Assembly: GCA_002842095.1 (NCBI GenBank)
Contig: PHCB01000007.1
Span: 186,001 to 250,000 of the forward strand
DNA from: a candidate division BRC1 bacterium HGW-BRC1-1
GTDB taxonomy: Bacteria; Sumerlaeota; Sumerlaeia; Sumerlaeales; Sumerlaeaceae
Reading direction: 5' to 3'
DNA length: 64,000 nt
Shown here: positions 35,913-46,211 of the stretch, in pieces
How the letters are laid out: every line of letters begins with the position of its first letter
How positions within the stretch are numbered: the first letter of the stretch is position 1
Notes under the pieces: generated by a model
Database searches by the model: none
Seen by the model: the letters and a program-made list of their open reading frames with translations, nothing else
Told to the model about the DNA's origin: nothing
Translations under genes and position numbers: made by a program

Positions 35913-36953
35913 TCACGAAATCGAGATGACTGCAAGCAGCAGTGCCACGAGGGCCAGCCACAGGATGATGGCGCGTCCCATCATTTTTTTGGCTATTTGG
36001 TCCTCCCAATACCGGCGGGGTCGCACTTTGCGAATGTTGAAGGTGAGCACAGCGGCAAGATTTATGGTGATGATGTTGGCCATCGTGAGCAGGAGCGCAG
36101 AATAGGCATGCAGCCAGTGCCCGGAGCCGAGCAGTAACCCGCCTGCCACCAACGGAGGGATGAGGGCCACGGCCACCATAACCCCCACCAGCGAGCTTGC
36201 GGTCCCGCTGGTAAAAGATAGCGCGCCAGCCGCCCCCGCGGCAAAAGCCAGGAGAAGATCACTGTAAGTAACCGCCGTGCGAGCGGCGATTTGCGGCCCG
36301 TTGGGGTCGACGTTCATAACAAGCCCGATGACGATCGAAAAGATAAGCGCAAGCGTCAGGCCGAAAACGTTGGTTTTCAGCGCGCGCAGGATCAGGTCCC
36401 ACTTGCCCAGTGTTGTACCCAGCGCCAGCGCGATGTTCGGCCCCAGAAGGGGAGCGATCACCATGGCCCCGATGACCACGGGCGTGTTGTCGCGGATCAA
36501 ACCGATGGCCGCCACGATGGCGGAGAGGATAACCATCGCCATGAACTGACCATCGAAGGCGATGCTGGGGCGTATATCCTCCAGCAGTTCTTCGATGATT
36601 ACGCGGCCGGGGTTTTCTTCGTCTTCGTCCTCATCGCCATTTTCAGGCTCATTGTTTTCGTCCCCGTTTGCATCTTCATCTTTTTTCTCATCCTCATCCA
36701 TGGGAATGGGTGGGAAAGAAGCGACTGCTTCCGAAAGCACCATGCGCAGCCGTTCGCCCTGGCCAAAACGCTCCTCGAATTTGCCGACAATTTTTTCCGC
36801 CTTGAAGGCATCAAACGCGAGGATCAGCATCAGCCCCGTCCCCTCTTTGTCGTGCCCCTTCCAAAGCTGTTTCAGGTCCAGTTCGTTGAGGAGCTCTTCA
36901 ACTTCTTCCTCACAATCAGCCGGCAAAAACACCCGCAACTCGCGTAATGCCAC
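35913..36953 (-). CDS. DUF389/TIGR00341-type membrane protein
   Basis: 346-residue protein. Residues 1-80 form a soluble ferredoxin-like domain (LRELRVFLPADCEEEVEELL); residues 86-115 are an acidic linker of Asp/Glu/Asn; after that comes the DUF389 core with about six helices: DGQFMAMVILSAIVAAIGL, PVVIGAMVIAPLLGPNIALALG and SFTSGTASSLVGVMVAVALIPP-like segment. No biochemical role is known for this family. It is divergent from the membrane protein at 37197. Confidence 0.85.
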   Translation of the reverse strand: MALRELRVFLPADCEEEVEELLNELDLKQLWKGHDKEGTGLMLILAFDAFKAEKIVGKFEERFGQGERLRMVLSEAVASFPPIPMDEDEKKDEDANGDENNEPENGDEDEDEENPGRVIIEELLEDIRPSIAFDGQFMAMVILSAIVAAIGLIRDNTPVVIGAMVIAPLLGPNIALALGTTLGKWDLILRALKTNVFGLTLALIFSIVIGLVMNVDPNGPQIAARTAVTYSDLLLAFAAGAAGALSFTSGTASSLVGVMVAVALIPPLVAGGLLLGSGHWLHAYSALLLTMANIITINLAAVLTFNIRKVRPRRYWEDQIAKKMMGRAIILWLALVALLLAVISIS

Positions 36954-37196
36954 AACGCACCTCGATTCCGATGGAAGCCATTCAGGCTGTGGCGAGAGTT
37001 AATGGTGGCCGGCTAAAAGGGCAATAAAAATGCAGAGTAATCACCCTGACCATCCCGGCATTATTATGCCTTGATTACGTTGAATCCCAATTGAAGCCAA
37101 AACTTCTTCAACCACGAATTTGAACGGTCGGTTCTCTGAAAGTAAGTCAGACCTACTGCCACATCGAGCATTCTGATTCTGGAAGGAACCCGTCTT

Positions 37197-37949
37197 TTGT
37201 CCCTGAACCTCGTCCGCAACCGTGTCCCTCACATCATATTTATTTATTGGGTGATAAAAATCGCCTCGACCACCCTGGGCGAAACAGGTGCTGACATGGT
37301 TTCCATGACATTCAACTGGGGCTATGGTTCGGCTATCGTATTGTTCCTTTCGATGTTCGCCATTTTACTCGGTGTCAAGATGGCTCTTCAGAGATATGAG
37401 CCCATCTCTTACTGGCTCACCTTTACAGCATCAGCTATCCTCGGGACCGCAGTCTCTGATTATATTGATCGAACCATGGGGCTGGGGTATTTATGGGGTT
37501 CTCTGTTGTTAATCAGCCTACTTCTGATTGTACTCGCTGTCTGGTGGGTGAAAGAAAAATCCCTTTCTGTGGAGATGATCACAACCCCGGGAGCCGAAGC
37601 CTTTTATTGGGTGGCATTCCTGATCGCCAACACCCTCGGCACGGCCGCCGGCGATTATCTGGCGGACGACCTTGGATTGGGTTTCATGGTGAGTTCGCTG
37701 TTTATATTTGGGCTCTTGCTCATAACCGCCCTCCTTCACTATTACACCAAAGTATCCGGAATCCTCTTGTTCTGGATAGCCTTCGTGCTAACGCGTCCAT
37801 TCGGCGCAGCATTCGGTGATCTTATGACAAAATCCACAGAGGCGGGCGGAGTTAATCTGGGAACCATCTGGACCTCATTACTCTTCACAGTTATACTTGT
37901 CATTGCCCTTTCTCTGGAAGTGCGCCTGGAAAAGAAACGGGACTGCTGA
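37197..37949 (+). CDS. COG4705-type membrane protein with four internal repeats
   Basis: 250-residue polytopic protein with at least seven hydrophobic segments. A repeated motif of the form T.G...D.. is seen four times: ASTTLGETGADMVS near 25, ILGTAVSDYIDRTMGLGY near 82, NTLGTAAGDYLADDLGLGF near 145 and PFGAAFGDLMTKSTEAGG near 202. These lie between helices and suggest a fourfold duplication with conserved Gly and Asp residues in the membrane. The start is TTG 37197, nine bases after GGAAGGA, with no suitable ATG nearby. Function is unknown. Confidence 0.78.
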   Translation: MSLNLVRNRVPHIIFIYWVIKIASTTLGETGADMVSMTFNWGYGSAIVLFLSMFAILLGVKMALQRYEPISYWLTFTASAILGTAVSDYIDRTMGLGYLWGSLLLISLLLIVLAVWWVKEKSLSVEMITTPGAEAFYWVAFLIANTLGTAAGDYLADDLGLGFMVSSLFIFGLLLITALLHYYTKVSGILLFWIAFVLTRPFGAAFGDLMTKSTEAGGVNLGTIWTSLLFTVILVIALSLEVRLEKKRDC

Positions 37950-38671
37950 ATTTTATGTTTCCACAACGGGATGCGTCCTGTTGACAGTATTTTCAAGTGC
38001 AAGCAGGGGGGTATGCGCTGCTTTGGGAAGGGGATCGGGATCCATGCAAGGCGTCCTATGAGGATACTGTGTGGGGAGAAAGTGCTCGAAGCAGTGGTGG
38101 ATTCTTCAGCAGTCCCTTCTCTTCTCCAAGTCGGCGCTTCGTCCCACTTTTTCGTCGAAGTGCAACCGGAGTCCGACCGGTGTGCAACCGGTGTGCAAGC
38201 CCCCAAAACACCCGGCCTGATATTGAATTCCCCGAGGCATCTGTATCGCATTGATGAGATGTGCTTTTCGCTTTTGCCTCCCTCCGACCCTGCATTTTCA
38301 GTCCCCATCTTACTTTTTACCTCGCTCATGGGCTATGTCGCCAGAAAACTCGCGAAATGATAGGGATACCAAGTGCACGACTTGCGGGCCATTGGGAACC
38401 TTTCGCCCCATGAGGAGACAACTAACAAGCCACACAAACACCGAGGTGGGGGGGGATTCTTCATCAGTCCCGAAACGTTTTAACGAAATCTTAGTTTGAG
38501 CCCTTCTCGGCAACACCGCCCTCACAGACCAAGCAAGAATGTCCTAAGATGGCTTTTGTAGGGGCGATTCACGAATCGCCCTTACGGCGGTAACAGCGAA
38601 CAGTATTCTTTACTTGCATTTTGCAGGGTGAGAGATACTGGCTTGCCATAGGAAGGAATATTCTTTTAATC
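37950..38671. other. 722-bp stretch without a convincing gene
   Basis: Only short overlapping frames on both strands are found here, with no recognisable motif. The region contains a near-identical 18-base pair of direct repeats (38099-38116 and 38454-38471, 17 of 18 matching), a small repeated GTGCAACCGG element near 38160-38200 and a palindrome at 38562-38581. It looks like decayed or accessory DNA leading into the low-GC gene that follows. Confidence 0.6.
38562..38581. repeat. REP-like palindrome
   Basis: Perfect 9-bp inverted repeat GGGCGATTC/GAATCGCCC around an AC loop, within TAGGGGCGATTC...CTTACGG. Such elements are commonly dispersed through large bacterial genomes. Only one copy is visible in this window. 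Confidence 0.6.
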
Positions 38672-39220
38672 ATGAGCCGAAAGCCCACGCCAACACCCAA
38701 GATATCTAATTCTTGTTATGAGTGGGGCTACCTGTTTATACTGATATTTTCGTTCTGCGCGCTTTTCTACTTCGGAGTGAGAACTAAAATATGGGGGCTG
38801 TTAATAGGTTGTCTTCCCGCTGTTTTTATTTTCGGGTGGTGGTTGTATGGGAGGATTCTCTTACTGATTTGCATAGTAAGAATGCGTCGCACCGGAATTC
38901 GCGGAGTGATGGTGACGTCGGACTCTCCGAATTGGAGCGACTATACCCAAAAAAATTGGATGCCACGCATTGGCCGGGAATTCTACATATTGAATTGGTC
39001 AGATCGCAAAAAGTGGGAAAAGAATTTACCGGTGAGAGTGTTTCGCCATTTCTGTGGGACACGTGAAAACTATTGCCCCTCAATCATTCTTTTTCAGGGA
39101 TTGCGCCATCCGCTGGTTTATCGCTTTTTCTACGCCTTCCGAGACTACAAGCACGGGGATGAGGAAGCGCTTAGGCGTTTAGAAAACGATCTGTTTGAAA
39201 AGATGTCTAAACAGGATTAA
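38672..39220 (+). CDS. Hypothetical protein with two N-terminal membrane helices
   Basis: 182 residues, unrecognised. Two adjacent hydrophobic helices (YLFILIFSFCALFYFGV and LLIGCLPAVFIFGWWLYGRILL) are followed by a soluble domain rich in Trp, Tyr and Arg (NWSDYTQKNWMPRIGREFY). Its base composition is visibly richer in A+T than neighbouring genes, hinting at recent transfer. ATG 38672 follows a GGAAGGA element at 14 bases; the upstream in-frame ATG 38621 is another option. Coding is likely because the frame is long and membrane-like, but there is no known family to support it. Confidence 0.55.
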   Translation: MSRKPTPTPKISNSCYEWGYLFILIFSFCALFYFGVRTKIWGLLIGCLPAVFIFGWWLYGRILLLICIVRMRRTGIRGVMVTSDSPNWSDYTQKNWMPRIGREFYILNWSDRKKWEKNLPVRVFRHFCGTRENYCPSIILFQGLRHPLVYRFFYAFRDYKHGDEEALRRLENDLFEKMSKQD

Positions 39221-39251
39221 GCAACTGCACCACTTAATCTAACTGCTCAAA

Positions 39252-39280
39252 CCGCAGATGGCGGAGATTTACACAGATGA
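39252..39280. repeat. 32-bp family repeat, copy R2
   Basis: Begins CCGCAGATGGCGGAGATTTA and ends ACAGATGA. Same orientation as copies at 39790 and 39831 and inverted relative to 39339 and 40033. With 39339 it bounds a 58-bp segment. Confidence 0.75.
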
Positions 39281-39338
39281 GCTATGCGGCGAAACCAGGT
39301 GTCGCCAACACGGAGGATTGTGGTTTGCCTTTGTTGGG

Positions 39339-39370
39339 TTTTTATCTGCGTAAATCTGCGTCATCTGTGG
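39339..39370. repeat. 32-bp family repeat, copy R3 (left end of the GxxExxY element)
   Basis: Core TTTTTATCTGCGTAAATCTG followed by CGTCATCTGTGG. Its complement matches 39790-39821 at 27 of 32 positions and 39831-39862 at 28 of 32. It ends 28 bp before the GxxExxY start codon. Confidence 0.85.
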
Positions 39371-39398
39371 TGAAAAAAATGAACGGAGAAGTTTGGAG

Positions 39399-39815
39399 AT
39401 GACGCAGGCGGATGGTAAGGCACAAGACCCGGAGACTTATGCGGTTATCGGGGCGGCTATGGCGGTGCATTCGGAACTGGGGTGTGGGTTTGTGGAGGCG
39501 GTTTATCAGGAGGCGCTGGAGGTCGAGTGTCGGGCGCGGGCGATACCTTACGAGCGCGAGGTGAGGATGCCTATTTCATATAAGGGTGTGGTTTTGAACA
39601 CGATCTATAAGGCGGATTTCGTGTGTTATGGGGGAGTGATTGTGGAGTTGAAGGCGTTGAAACAACTTACGGGGTTGGAGGAGGCACAGGTTATTAACTA
39701 CATGAAGGCGTCCGGGAAGAACAAGTCGCTGCTGATAAACTTCGGTGCACAACGGCTTGAGTACAAACGCATGGTTTATGGTGGGCTATTCGCAGAAGAC
39801 GCAGATTCACGCTGA
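39399..39815 (+). CDS. GxxExxY protein (PD-(D/E)XK-like family)
   Basis: 138-residue protein of the GxxExxY family (PF13366), distantly related to PD-(D/E)XK nucleases. The name motif appears as GCGFVEAVYQEAL; then comes YKADFVCYGGVIVELKAL, giving D-x(n)-E-x-K, and the C-terminal NYMKASGKNKSLLINFG and LEYKRMVYG. The last residues (AEDADSR) and the stop lie inside a repeat copy at 39790-39821. ATG 39399 is chosen over the TTG at 39393. Activity is unproven; genes of this family are often scattered and flanked by such repeats. Confidence 0.85.
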   Translation: MTQADGKAQDPETYAVIGAAMAVHSELGCGFVEAVYQEALEVECRARAIPYEREVRMPISYKGVVLNTIYKADFVCYGGVIVELKALKQLTGLEEAQVINYMKASGKNKSLLINFGAQRLEYKRMVYGGLFAEDADSR

Positions 39816-39821
39816 TAAAAA
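39790..39821. repeat. 32-bp family repeat, right end of the GxxExxY element
   Basis: Starts TCGCAGAAGACGCAGATTCA and ends CGCTGATAAAAA. It is the inverse of R3 and overlaps the last codons and stop of the GxxExxY gene, so the repeat contributes the protein's C-terminus. Confidence 0.75.
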
Positions 39822-39830
39822 CTGGGTGGT

Positions 39831-39862
39831 CCGCAGATTACGCAGATTTACACAGATGAAAA
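39831..39862. repeat. 32-bp family repeat, copy R4
   Basis: Starts CCGCAGATTACGCAGATTTA and ends CACAGATGAAAA, nine bases after the previous copy. It pairs as an inverted repeat with 40033-40064 and bounds a 170-bp gene-free segment. Confidence 0.85.
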
Positions 39863-40032
39863 GCAAAGGGGGTGGGGGGATTGCTTCGGCGTTATGTTGC
39901 ATAAAAATTTGTTAATTTAATGAAATGTTGAGGAGAGAGTTGCCGATACTCGGTAGCGATGAAACTTTGCGGTTCGAGATTTATTTAAATCATGACCTGA
40001 TGATGGGTGAGGAAGGGTTTCAGTGGCGGGGG

Positions 40033-40064
40033 TTTTTATCTGCGTAAATCTGCGAAATCTGCGG
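40033..40064. repeat. 32-bp family repeat, copy R5, next to the acr3 stop
   Basis: Starts TTTTTATCTGCGTAAATCTG and ends CGAAATCTGCGG; 29 of 32 positions equal R3. It ends one base short of the acr3 stop codon (40066-40068). Confidence 0.85.
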
Positions 40065-40065
40065 A

Positions 40066-41142
40066 TTAAACGAACAGCTTTCTCTGCAACCACAACGACA
40101 CGCTTACCAGTCCGATCAGTACCGGCACTTCGACGAGGGGCCCGATTACGGCTGCGAAGGCGGCTCCCGAGCCAATGCCGAAGACGGCGATGGCGACGGC
40201 TATTGCCAGTTCAAAGTTGTTGCTGGCGGCGGTGAAGGAGAGCGTTGCGCTCTTCGAGTAGTCCGCGCCCATCTTCCAGGCGATCAGGAAACTGACGAGG
40301 AACATCGCGACGAAGTAGATCAGCAGCGGGATGGCGATCCGCACGACGTCCAGCGGAAGTTCCACGATGTTGTGCCCCTGGAAGCTGAACATGACGACGA
40401 TGGTGAAGAGCAGGGCGATGAGCGTAAGCGGGCTGATCCGCGGGACAAATTTGGTTTCGTACCAGGTCTTGCCTTTTGCCCTCAGCAAAAGAAACCGCGT
40501 TGCCATGCCGCCAAAGAACGGGATGCCGAGGTAGATGAGGACGCTTTTCGCGATCTCCCAGATAGTGACGTTGACGATGGCTCCCTCGAGTCCAAGCAGC
40601 GGGGGCAGCCAGGTAATGAAGAACCAGGCGTAGACGCTGAAGAACAGCACCTGAAACACGGAGTTGAACGCGACGAGTCCGGCACAGTATTCGGTGTCGC
40701 CCTTCGCGAGGTCGTTCCATACGATCACCATGGCAATGCACCGCGCCAGGCCGATCATGATCAGCCCCACCATGTATTCCGGGTAATCGCGCAGAAAGAT
40801 CACGGCGAGCGCGAACATGAGCACCGGGCCGATCACCCAGTTTTGCACGAGCGAAAGCCCGAGCACCTTCCAGTCGCGGAAGGCTTTGCCCAGTTCCTCG
40901 TACTTCACCTTTGCCAGCGGCGGGTACATCATCACGATCAGGCCGATGGCGATGGGCAGGTTTGTCGTGCCGACGCTGAAGGACTCGATGAAGCCCTGAA
41001 CGCCCGGGATGAAGTATCCGATGGCGACGCCGATGGCCATCGCTGTGAAGATCCAGATCGTCAGAAAACGATCGAGGAACGACAGGCGACCCCTGGTTAC
41101 GGTGGGGCAGCCGAGGTCGCCGGGGGCGTTAACTTCGGACAT
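40066..41142 (-). CDS. acr3: ACR3-type arsenite efflux permease
   Basis: Exports arsenite across the inner membrane. The 358-residue protein has about ten helices and clear ACR3 elements: [36 protein letters not shown], the motif with the essential Cys ([18 protein letters not shown]), [15 protein letters not shown] and a second conserved [17 protein letters not shown]. It is the last gene of an ars operon, seven bases after arsM. The repeat copy R5 touches its stop. Confidence 0.94.
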   Translation of the reverse strand: MSEVNAPGDLGCPTVTRGRLSFLDRFLTIWIFTAMAIGVAIGYFIPGVQGFIESFSVGTTNLPIAIGLIVMMYPPLAKVKYEELGKAFRDWKVLGLSLVQNWVIGPVLMFALAVIFLRDYPEYMVGLIMIGLARCIAMVIVWNDLAKGDTEYCAGLVAFNSVFQVLFFSVYAWFFITWLPPLLGLEGAIVNVTIWEIAKSVLIYLGIPFFGGMATRFLLLRAKGKTWYETKFVPRISPLTLIALLFTIVVMFSFQGHNIVELPLDVVRIAIPLLIYFVAMFLVSFLIAWKMGADYSKSATLSFTAASNNFELAIAVAIAVFGIGSGAAFAAVIGPLVEVPVLIGLVSVSLWLQRKLFV

Positions 41143-41148
41143 TACAGA

Positions 41149-42018
41149 TCAGACCTTTCGTGCTGAGACGTTCAGGCTTGTCACGTAGTCGGAGATTTTC
41201 GCGCCGCCGGGCAGGGCGGCGGCGATCTTGGCGTACAGCGGATCGTTCCACGAGGTCATGGCGTCGACGTAGTCGCCTTTTCGTTCAAGGACGATTTCCG
41301 TCAGCCCGGCTTCTTTCGCCATGCGTTCTGTTTCCGAGATCAGGACGGCCCCGGCGACGCAGCCGACGAGGGCTTCGACCATGGACGAGATCTCTTCGGG
41401 AAGCGGTTGCACGAGTGCAAGGTCACTGACGGCGACACGTCCGCCCGGCTTCAGTACGCGGGCGATCTCGCGCCACACCTGGTCCTTGTCGGGCGACAGA
41501 TTGATCACGCAGTTGCTGATGATGACGTCCGCGCTGTTGTCGGGCAGGGGAAGGTGCTCGATTTCGCCGAGACGGAATTCGACATTGTCGATGCCGGTGC
41601 GTTCGCGGTAGGTGGCGGCGTTGCGGCGGGCCTTGCTCAGCATTTCGGGGGTCATGTCGACACCGATGGCGCGACCCGTGGGACCAACCCTTCCACCCGC
41701 GATGAAGACGTCGAAGCCTCCGCCGGAGCCGAGATCGACGACGACTTCGCCTTCAGTGAGGCCCGCCAAAGCTGTGGGGTTTCCGCAGGAGAGGCCCATG
41801 TTTGCGCCGTCGGGCAGCGACGCGAGGTCCTGGGAGGCGTAACCGATTGCAGAAGCAAGTGCAGTGGCATCGTCGGCGGAGTCGGCCCCGCAGCATGATG
41901 TCCCCGAGCAGCAACCGGAGTCATTGACCTGGGGCTTCGCGACGGCGATGGAGGCGTATCCGGCACGAACCTTCTCGCGCACTTCCTGATTCTTGTTTTG
42001 TTCGTCGTTTCGTGACAT
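41149..42018 (-). CDS. arsM: Arsenite S-adenosylmethionine methyltransferase
   Basis: Methylates arsenite to volatile or less harmful methylarsenicals. The 289-residue protein has a Cys-rich N-terminal segment ([14 protein letters not shown]), [25 protein letters not shown]-binding [28 protein letters not shown], and the [15 protein letters not shown] motif with a key Cys. A further Cys lies in [12 protein letters not shown] 42018 is chosen: GAGGAG is ten bases upstream, and the TTG at 42036 would overlap this site. Confidence 0.93.
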   Translation of the reverse strand: MSRNDEQNKNQEVREKVRAGYASIAVAKPQVNDSGCCSGTSCCGADSADDATALASAIGYASQDLASLPDGANMGLSCGNPTALAGLTEGEVVVDLGSGGGFDVFIAGGRVGPTGRAIGVDMTPEMLSKARRNAATYRERTGIDNVEFRLGEIEHLPLPDNSADVIISNCVINLSPDKDQVWREIARVLKPGGRVAVSDLALVQPLPEEISSMVEALVGCVAGAVLISETERMAKEAGLTEIVLERKGDYVDAMTSWNDPLYAKIAAALPGGAKISDYVTSLNVSARKV

Positions 42019-42049
42019 AATGAAGTGACTCCTCAAAAAAGAGATATTG

Positions 42050-42481
42050 TTACAGGGTTTCTATCCATGTGCGAATCTCGTCGCGCACCCGGCGGTAGTG
42101 GCTGAGCGCTTCCTCCTCGGTCTTGGCATTCTTTGCTAGCTTCGGCGGATCGTCAAATCCGTGATGGACGATCTTCGTCTTGCCGGGAAAGACCGGGCAG
42201 TTATCGTCGGCATGACCACAGACGGTATAAACGATATCGAAGGAGACGCCTGCATCGAGGAGAGACCGGAGCGTTTTCGACTGTTGTGTCGTGATATCGA
42301 CGCCGTCCTCGGCCATCACTTTGATGGCGCTCGGGTTCTGCCCGTGGGCCACGATCCCGGCGCTATAGGCATCGATAGTGTCGCCCTTCAACGTGCGAGC
42401 GTATCCTTCCGCGATCTGGCTGCGGCATGAGTTTCCGGTGCAGAGGAACAGCACCTTTGTCCGTTGGTTAGTCGCTGACAT
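42050..42481 (-). CDS. arsC: Thioredoxin-type arsenate reductase (low-MW phosphatase fold)
   Basis: Reduces arsenate to arsenite with thioredoxin. The 143-residue protein starts with the P-loop FLCTGNSCRSQIAEGYAR containing the nucleophilic Cys and the second family Cys pair in YTVCGHADDNCPVFPG. This is the ArsC type from the Staphylococcus pI258 lineage rather than the glutaredoxin type. The ATG 42481 has a strong GGAGGAG site. Its first 94 bp overlap the 3' end of arsR in another frame. Confidence 0.93.
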   Translation of the reverse strand: MSATNQRTKVLFLCTGNSCRSQIAEGYARTLKGDTIDAYSAGIVAHGQNPSAIKVMAEDGVDITTQQSKTLRSLLDAGVSFDIVYTVCGHADDNCPVFPGKTKIVHHGFDDPPKLAKNAKTEEEALSHYRRVRDEIRTWIETL

Positions 42482-42828
42482 AGCTCCTCCGGGGAGTAAG
42501 ATAGGATTTCTTTAAGTCGGGTGCGGTCTTGCTGGATCGCCTTCTTCTTTGCCGCCTGAGAAGTGATCCATGCCACCACCTGCACGGCGTCTTCAGGAAT
42601 TTCCGCCCCCTCTACCACAGAGTAGTATGCCCAGCGGCCTTCCTTGCGAACGGACAAGAGTCCTGCACTGGCGAGGATGCTGAGGTGTTTTGACGTGGAG
42701 GACGGCGCAAGGGAAAGAAGTTCCTGCAATTGGCAGACACAGAGTTCTCCACGCTCTGAAAGGGCGCAGAGGATACGGACGCGGTTTAGATCCGAGAGGG
42801 CTTTGGTGATGGCGAGGATGTTTCGCAT
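42388..42828 (-). CDS. arsR: Arsenic-responsive ArsR repressor
   Basis: First gene of the ars operon. The 146-residue winged-helix regulator shows ALSDLNRVRILCALSER, the arsenite-binding pair in ELCVCQLQELL, recognition helix APSSTSKHLSILASAGLL and wing VRKEGRWAYYSV. The C-terminal 31 residues, rich in Ser, Ala, Cys and Arg (RCCSSAPETHAAARSRK), overlap arsC and may be a non-conserved extension caused by loss of an earlier stop. GGAGG lies ten bases before ATG 42828. Confidence 0.92.
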   Translation of the reverse strand: MRNILAITKALSDLNRVRILCALSERGELCVCQLQELLSLAPSSTSKHLSILASAGLLSVRKEGRWAYYSVVEGAEIPEDAVQVVAWITSQAAKKKAIQQDRTRLKEILSYSPEELCQRLTNGQRCCSSAPETHAAARSRKDTLAR

Positions 42829-42842
42829 AGTTTCTCAACCTC

Positions 42843-42862
42843 CGTCATTTCGCCAAATGACG
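42843..42862. promoter_or_regulatory. Candidate ArsR operator
   Basis: Perfect 8-bp inverted repeat CGTCATTT-CGCC-AAATGACG immediately upstream of arsR. A second nested repeat, TCATTTCG (42845-42852) with CGAAATGA (42861-42868), overlaps it. The operator edge shares a base with the arsR ribosome-binding site (42839-42843), so bound repressor could also block translation start. No clear promoter boxes are seen between 42870 and 42950. Confidence 0.7.
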
Positions 42863-43114
42863 AAATGATCTTGGAGTGAACACTTACCCGTCGACGAGAA
42901 TTTTTATTTTGGGAAGTTGATGGCTTTTTCCCGTCTAAGTATTCAGATTCGTACAAGGATTCCGTATCCCGTAAATGTGTGGGAGAAGCTCGATGGATGA
43001 AAGGAAGAGCGAGCCTACTTTTTTGAATCCCTTTGAACTGCTTGCAGATATAAATAAAAAGACCGCCACATTGGTGGCGGTCGGAACTGGTTTTATCGTT
43101 AGGATTTCGAAATT

Positions 43115-43190
<76 letters not shown>

Positions 43191-43294
43191 GCGCGGGGGG
43201 TTTCTCGGTGCCTGATGGTGCGGGGCGGGCGAGTAACGTCATGTGTTTTACCCGGATTGCCGGAGCGATATTCAGGCGCCCATTCAGAGTTTTT

Positions 43295-45235
<1,941 letters not shown>

Positions 45236-45423
45236 GGGTTACTGTTCCTTGGTTGAAAGGGGCAATTGCGAGAAAGATTTTTAGGGGCCGCGCCAGGGGA
45301 AACGTAGGCGGGTAGGAACGTAGCCTATCGTTCTTGCATGTTGCCATGCGAATGTCGAAGATGCATAGACACTTTTGTCCAATTTTCTCGGGCTGTGTTA
45401 TATGCGCAAGGAGTCGTAAGAAG

Positions 45424-45972
45424 ATGAAAATTTTGCTGATAGCGGGAAGCATACGGAAGGATTCATACAACCGACGCCTGATAAAGTGGGCGGCCAACTC
45501 TCTCGAAACCAAGGGTTGCGAGGTTCGGGTGGCAGACATCGGGGCGTTGCCCTTGATGAACGAGGACCTGGAAGTGGATGGCACGCGTCCGGCGGAAGTG
45601 GAGGCGTTTCGCGACGATTTGAAATGGGCCGAGGGGCTGGTGATCTCAACCCCGGAGTACAATGGTTCCATGCCCGGGGTTTTGAAAAACGCGATTGATT
45701 GGGGATCGCGCCCACCGAACCTGTTTGCCAGTCGGGTGGGCGTGGTGATGGGTGCCACCATTGGCATCTGGGGCACGGTGCAGTCTCAGCGCGACTTGAA
45801 CGCAGTGCTCCATGCGCTGAATGTGTTGCTGATCCCATCGCCGTTTGTGCGCCTGGCCCGGGTGAGCGAGAGCTTCGATGCCGAGGGCAATCTGACCGAT
45901 GTTATCGGGCTGCGCAATATCGACTTGCTGCTCGATCGACTCATTGATGAGGGCGGCCGTTTGTTGGGTTAA
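45424..45972 (+). CDS. NADPH-dependent FMN reductase
   Basis: 182-residue flavodoxin-like protein of the SsuE/YieF/ChrR-type family: ILLIAGSIRKDSYNRRL at the N-terminus binds the FMN phosphate, and ISTPEYNGSMPGVLKNAIDW is the characteristic flavin-binding block. It reduces FMN, quinones or oxidised metals with NAD(P)H. ATG 45424 is chosen because the frame upstream (to 45334) lacks similarity and AAGGAG sits about ten bases before it. Confidence 0.9.
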   Translation: MKILLIAGSIRKDSYNRRLIKWAANSLETKGCEVRVADIGALPLMNEDLEVDGTRPAEVEAFRDDLKWAEGLVISTPEYNGSMPGVLKNAIDWGSRPPNLFASRVGVVMGATIGIWGTVQSQRDLNAVLHALNVLLIPSPFVRLARVSESFDAEGNLTDVIGLRNIDLLLDRLIDEGGRLLG

Positions 45973-46211
45973 AGACGAAACGGCGGCGGGTTTTTGGCTT
46001 GCAATATTGCCACCCTTTACCCCATGGATTTTAGCAACGCTGAGCAAGGAGGTGGTCTTATTTGAGTTACGCAAACAGACACAGCGAGGTGGCTGAGGTT
46101 TAGCCTCTGGCAGGTCTCCTACGCGGCGGTTCAGTTGACCGGCCTTTCGGCTGGCCAATTCACCCAGTCCACCGTCCTGCGCCGTCAGCAGATTTCCGGC
46201 GAAACGGTGCT

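Noticed and set aside
37971-38360. Overlapping frames on both strands in the 37.95-38.6 kb stretch
   Set aside because: No motif, no ribosome-binding site with adequate spacing, and both strands are equally open, so I treat the stretch as noncoding.
39252-40064. CRISPR array
   Set aside because: The ATCTGCG repeats are irregularly spaced, alternate in orientation and flank a gene; no uniform spacers or cas genes exist.
45973-46211. Structured RNA before the dolichol kinase-type gene
   Set aside because: Several small inverted repeats and a short GGAG-led frame are present, but nothing matches a known riboswitch, SRP, 6S, tmRNA or RNase P signature.
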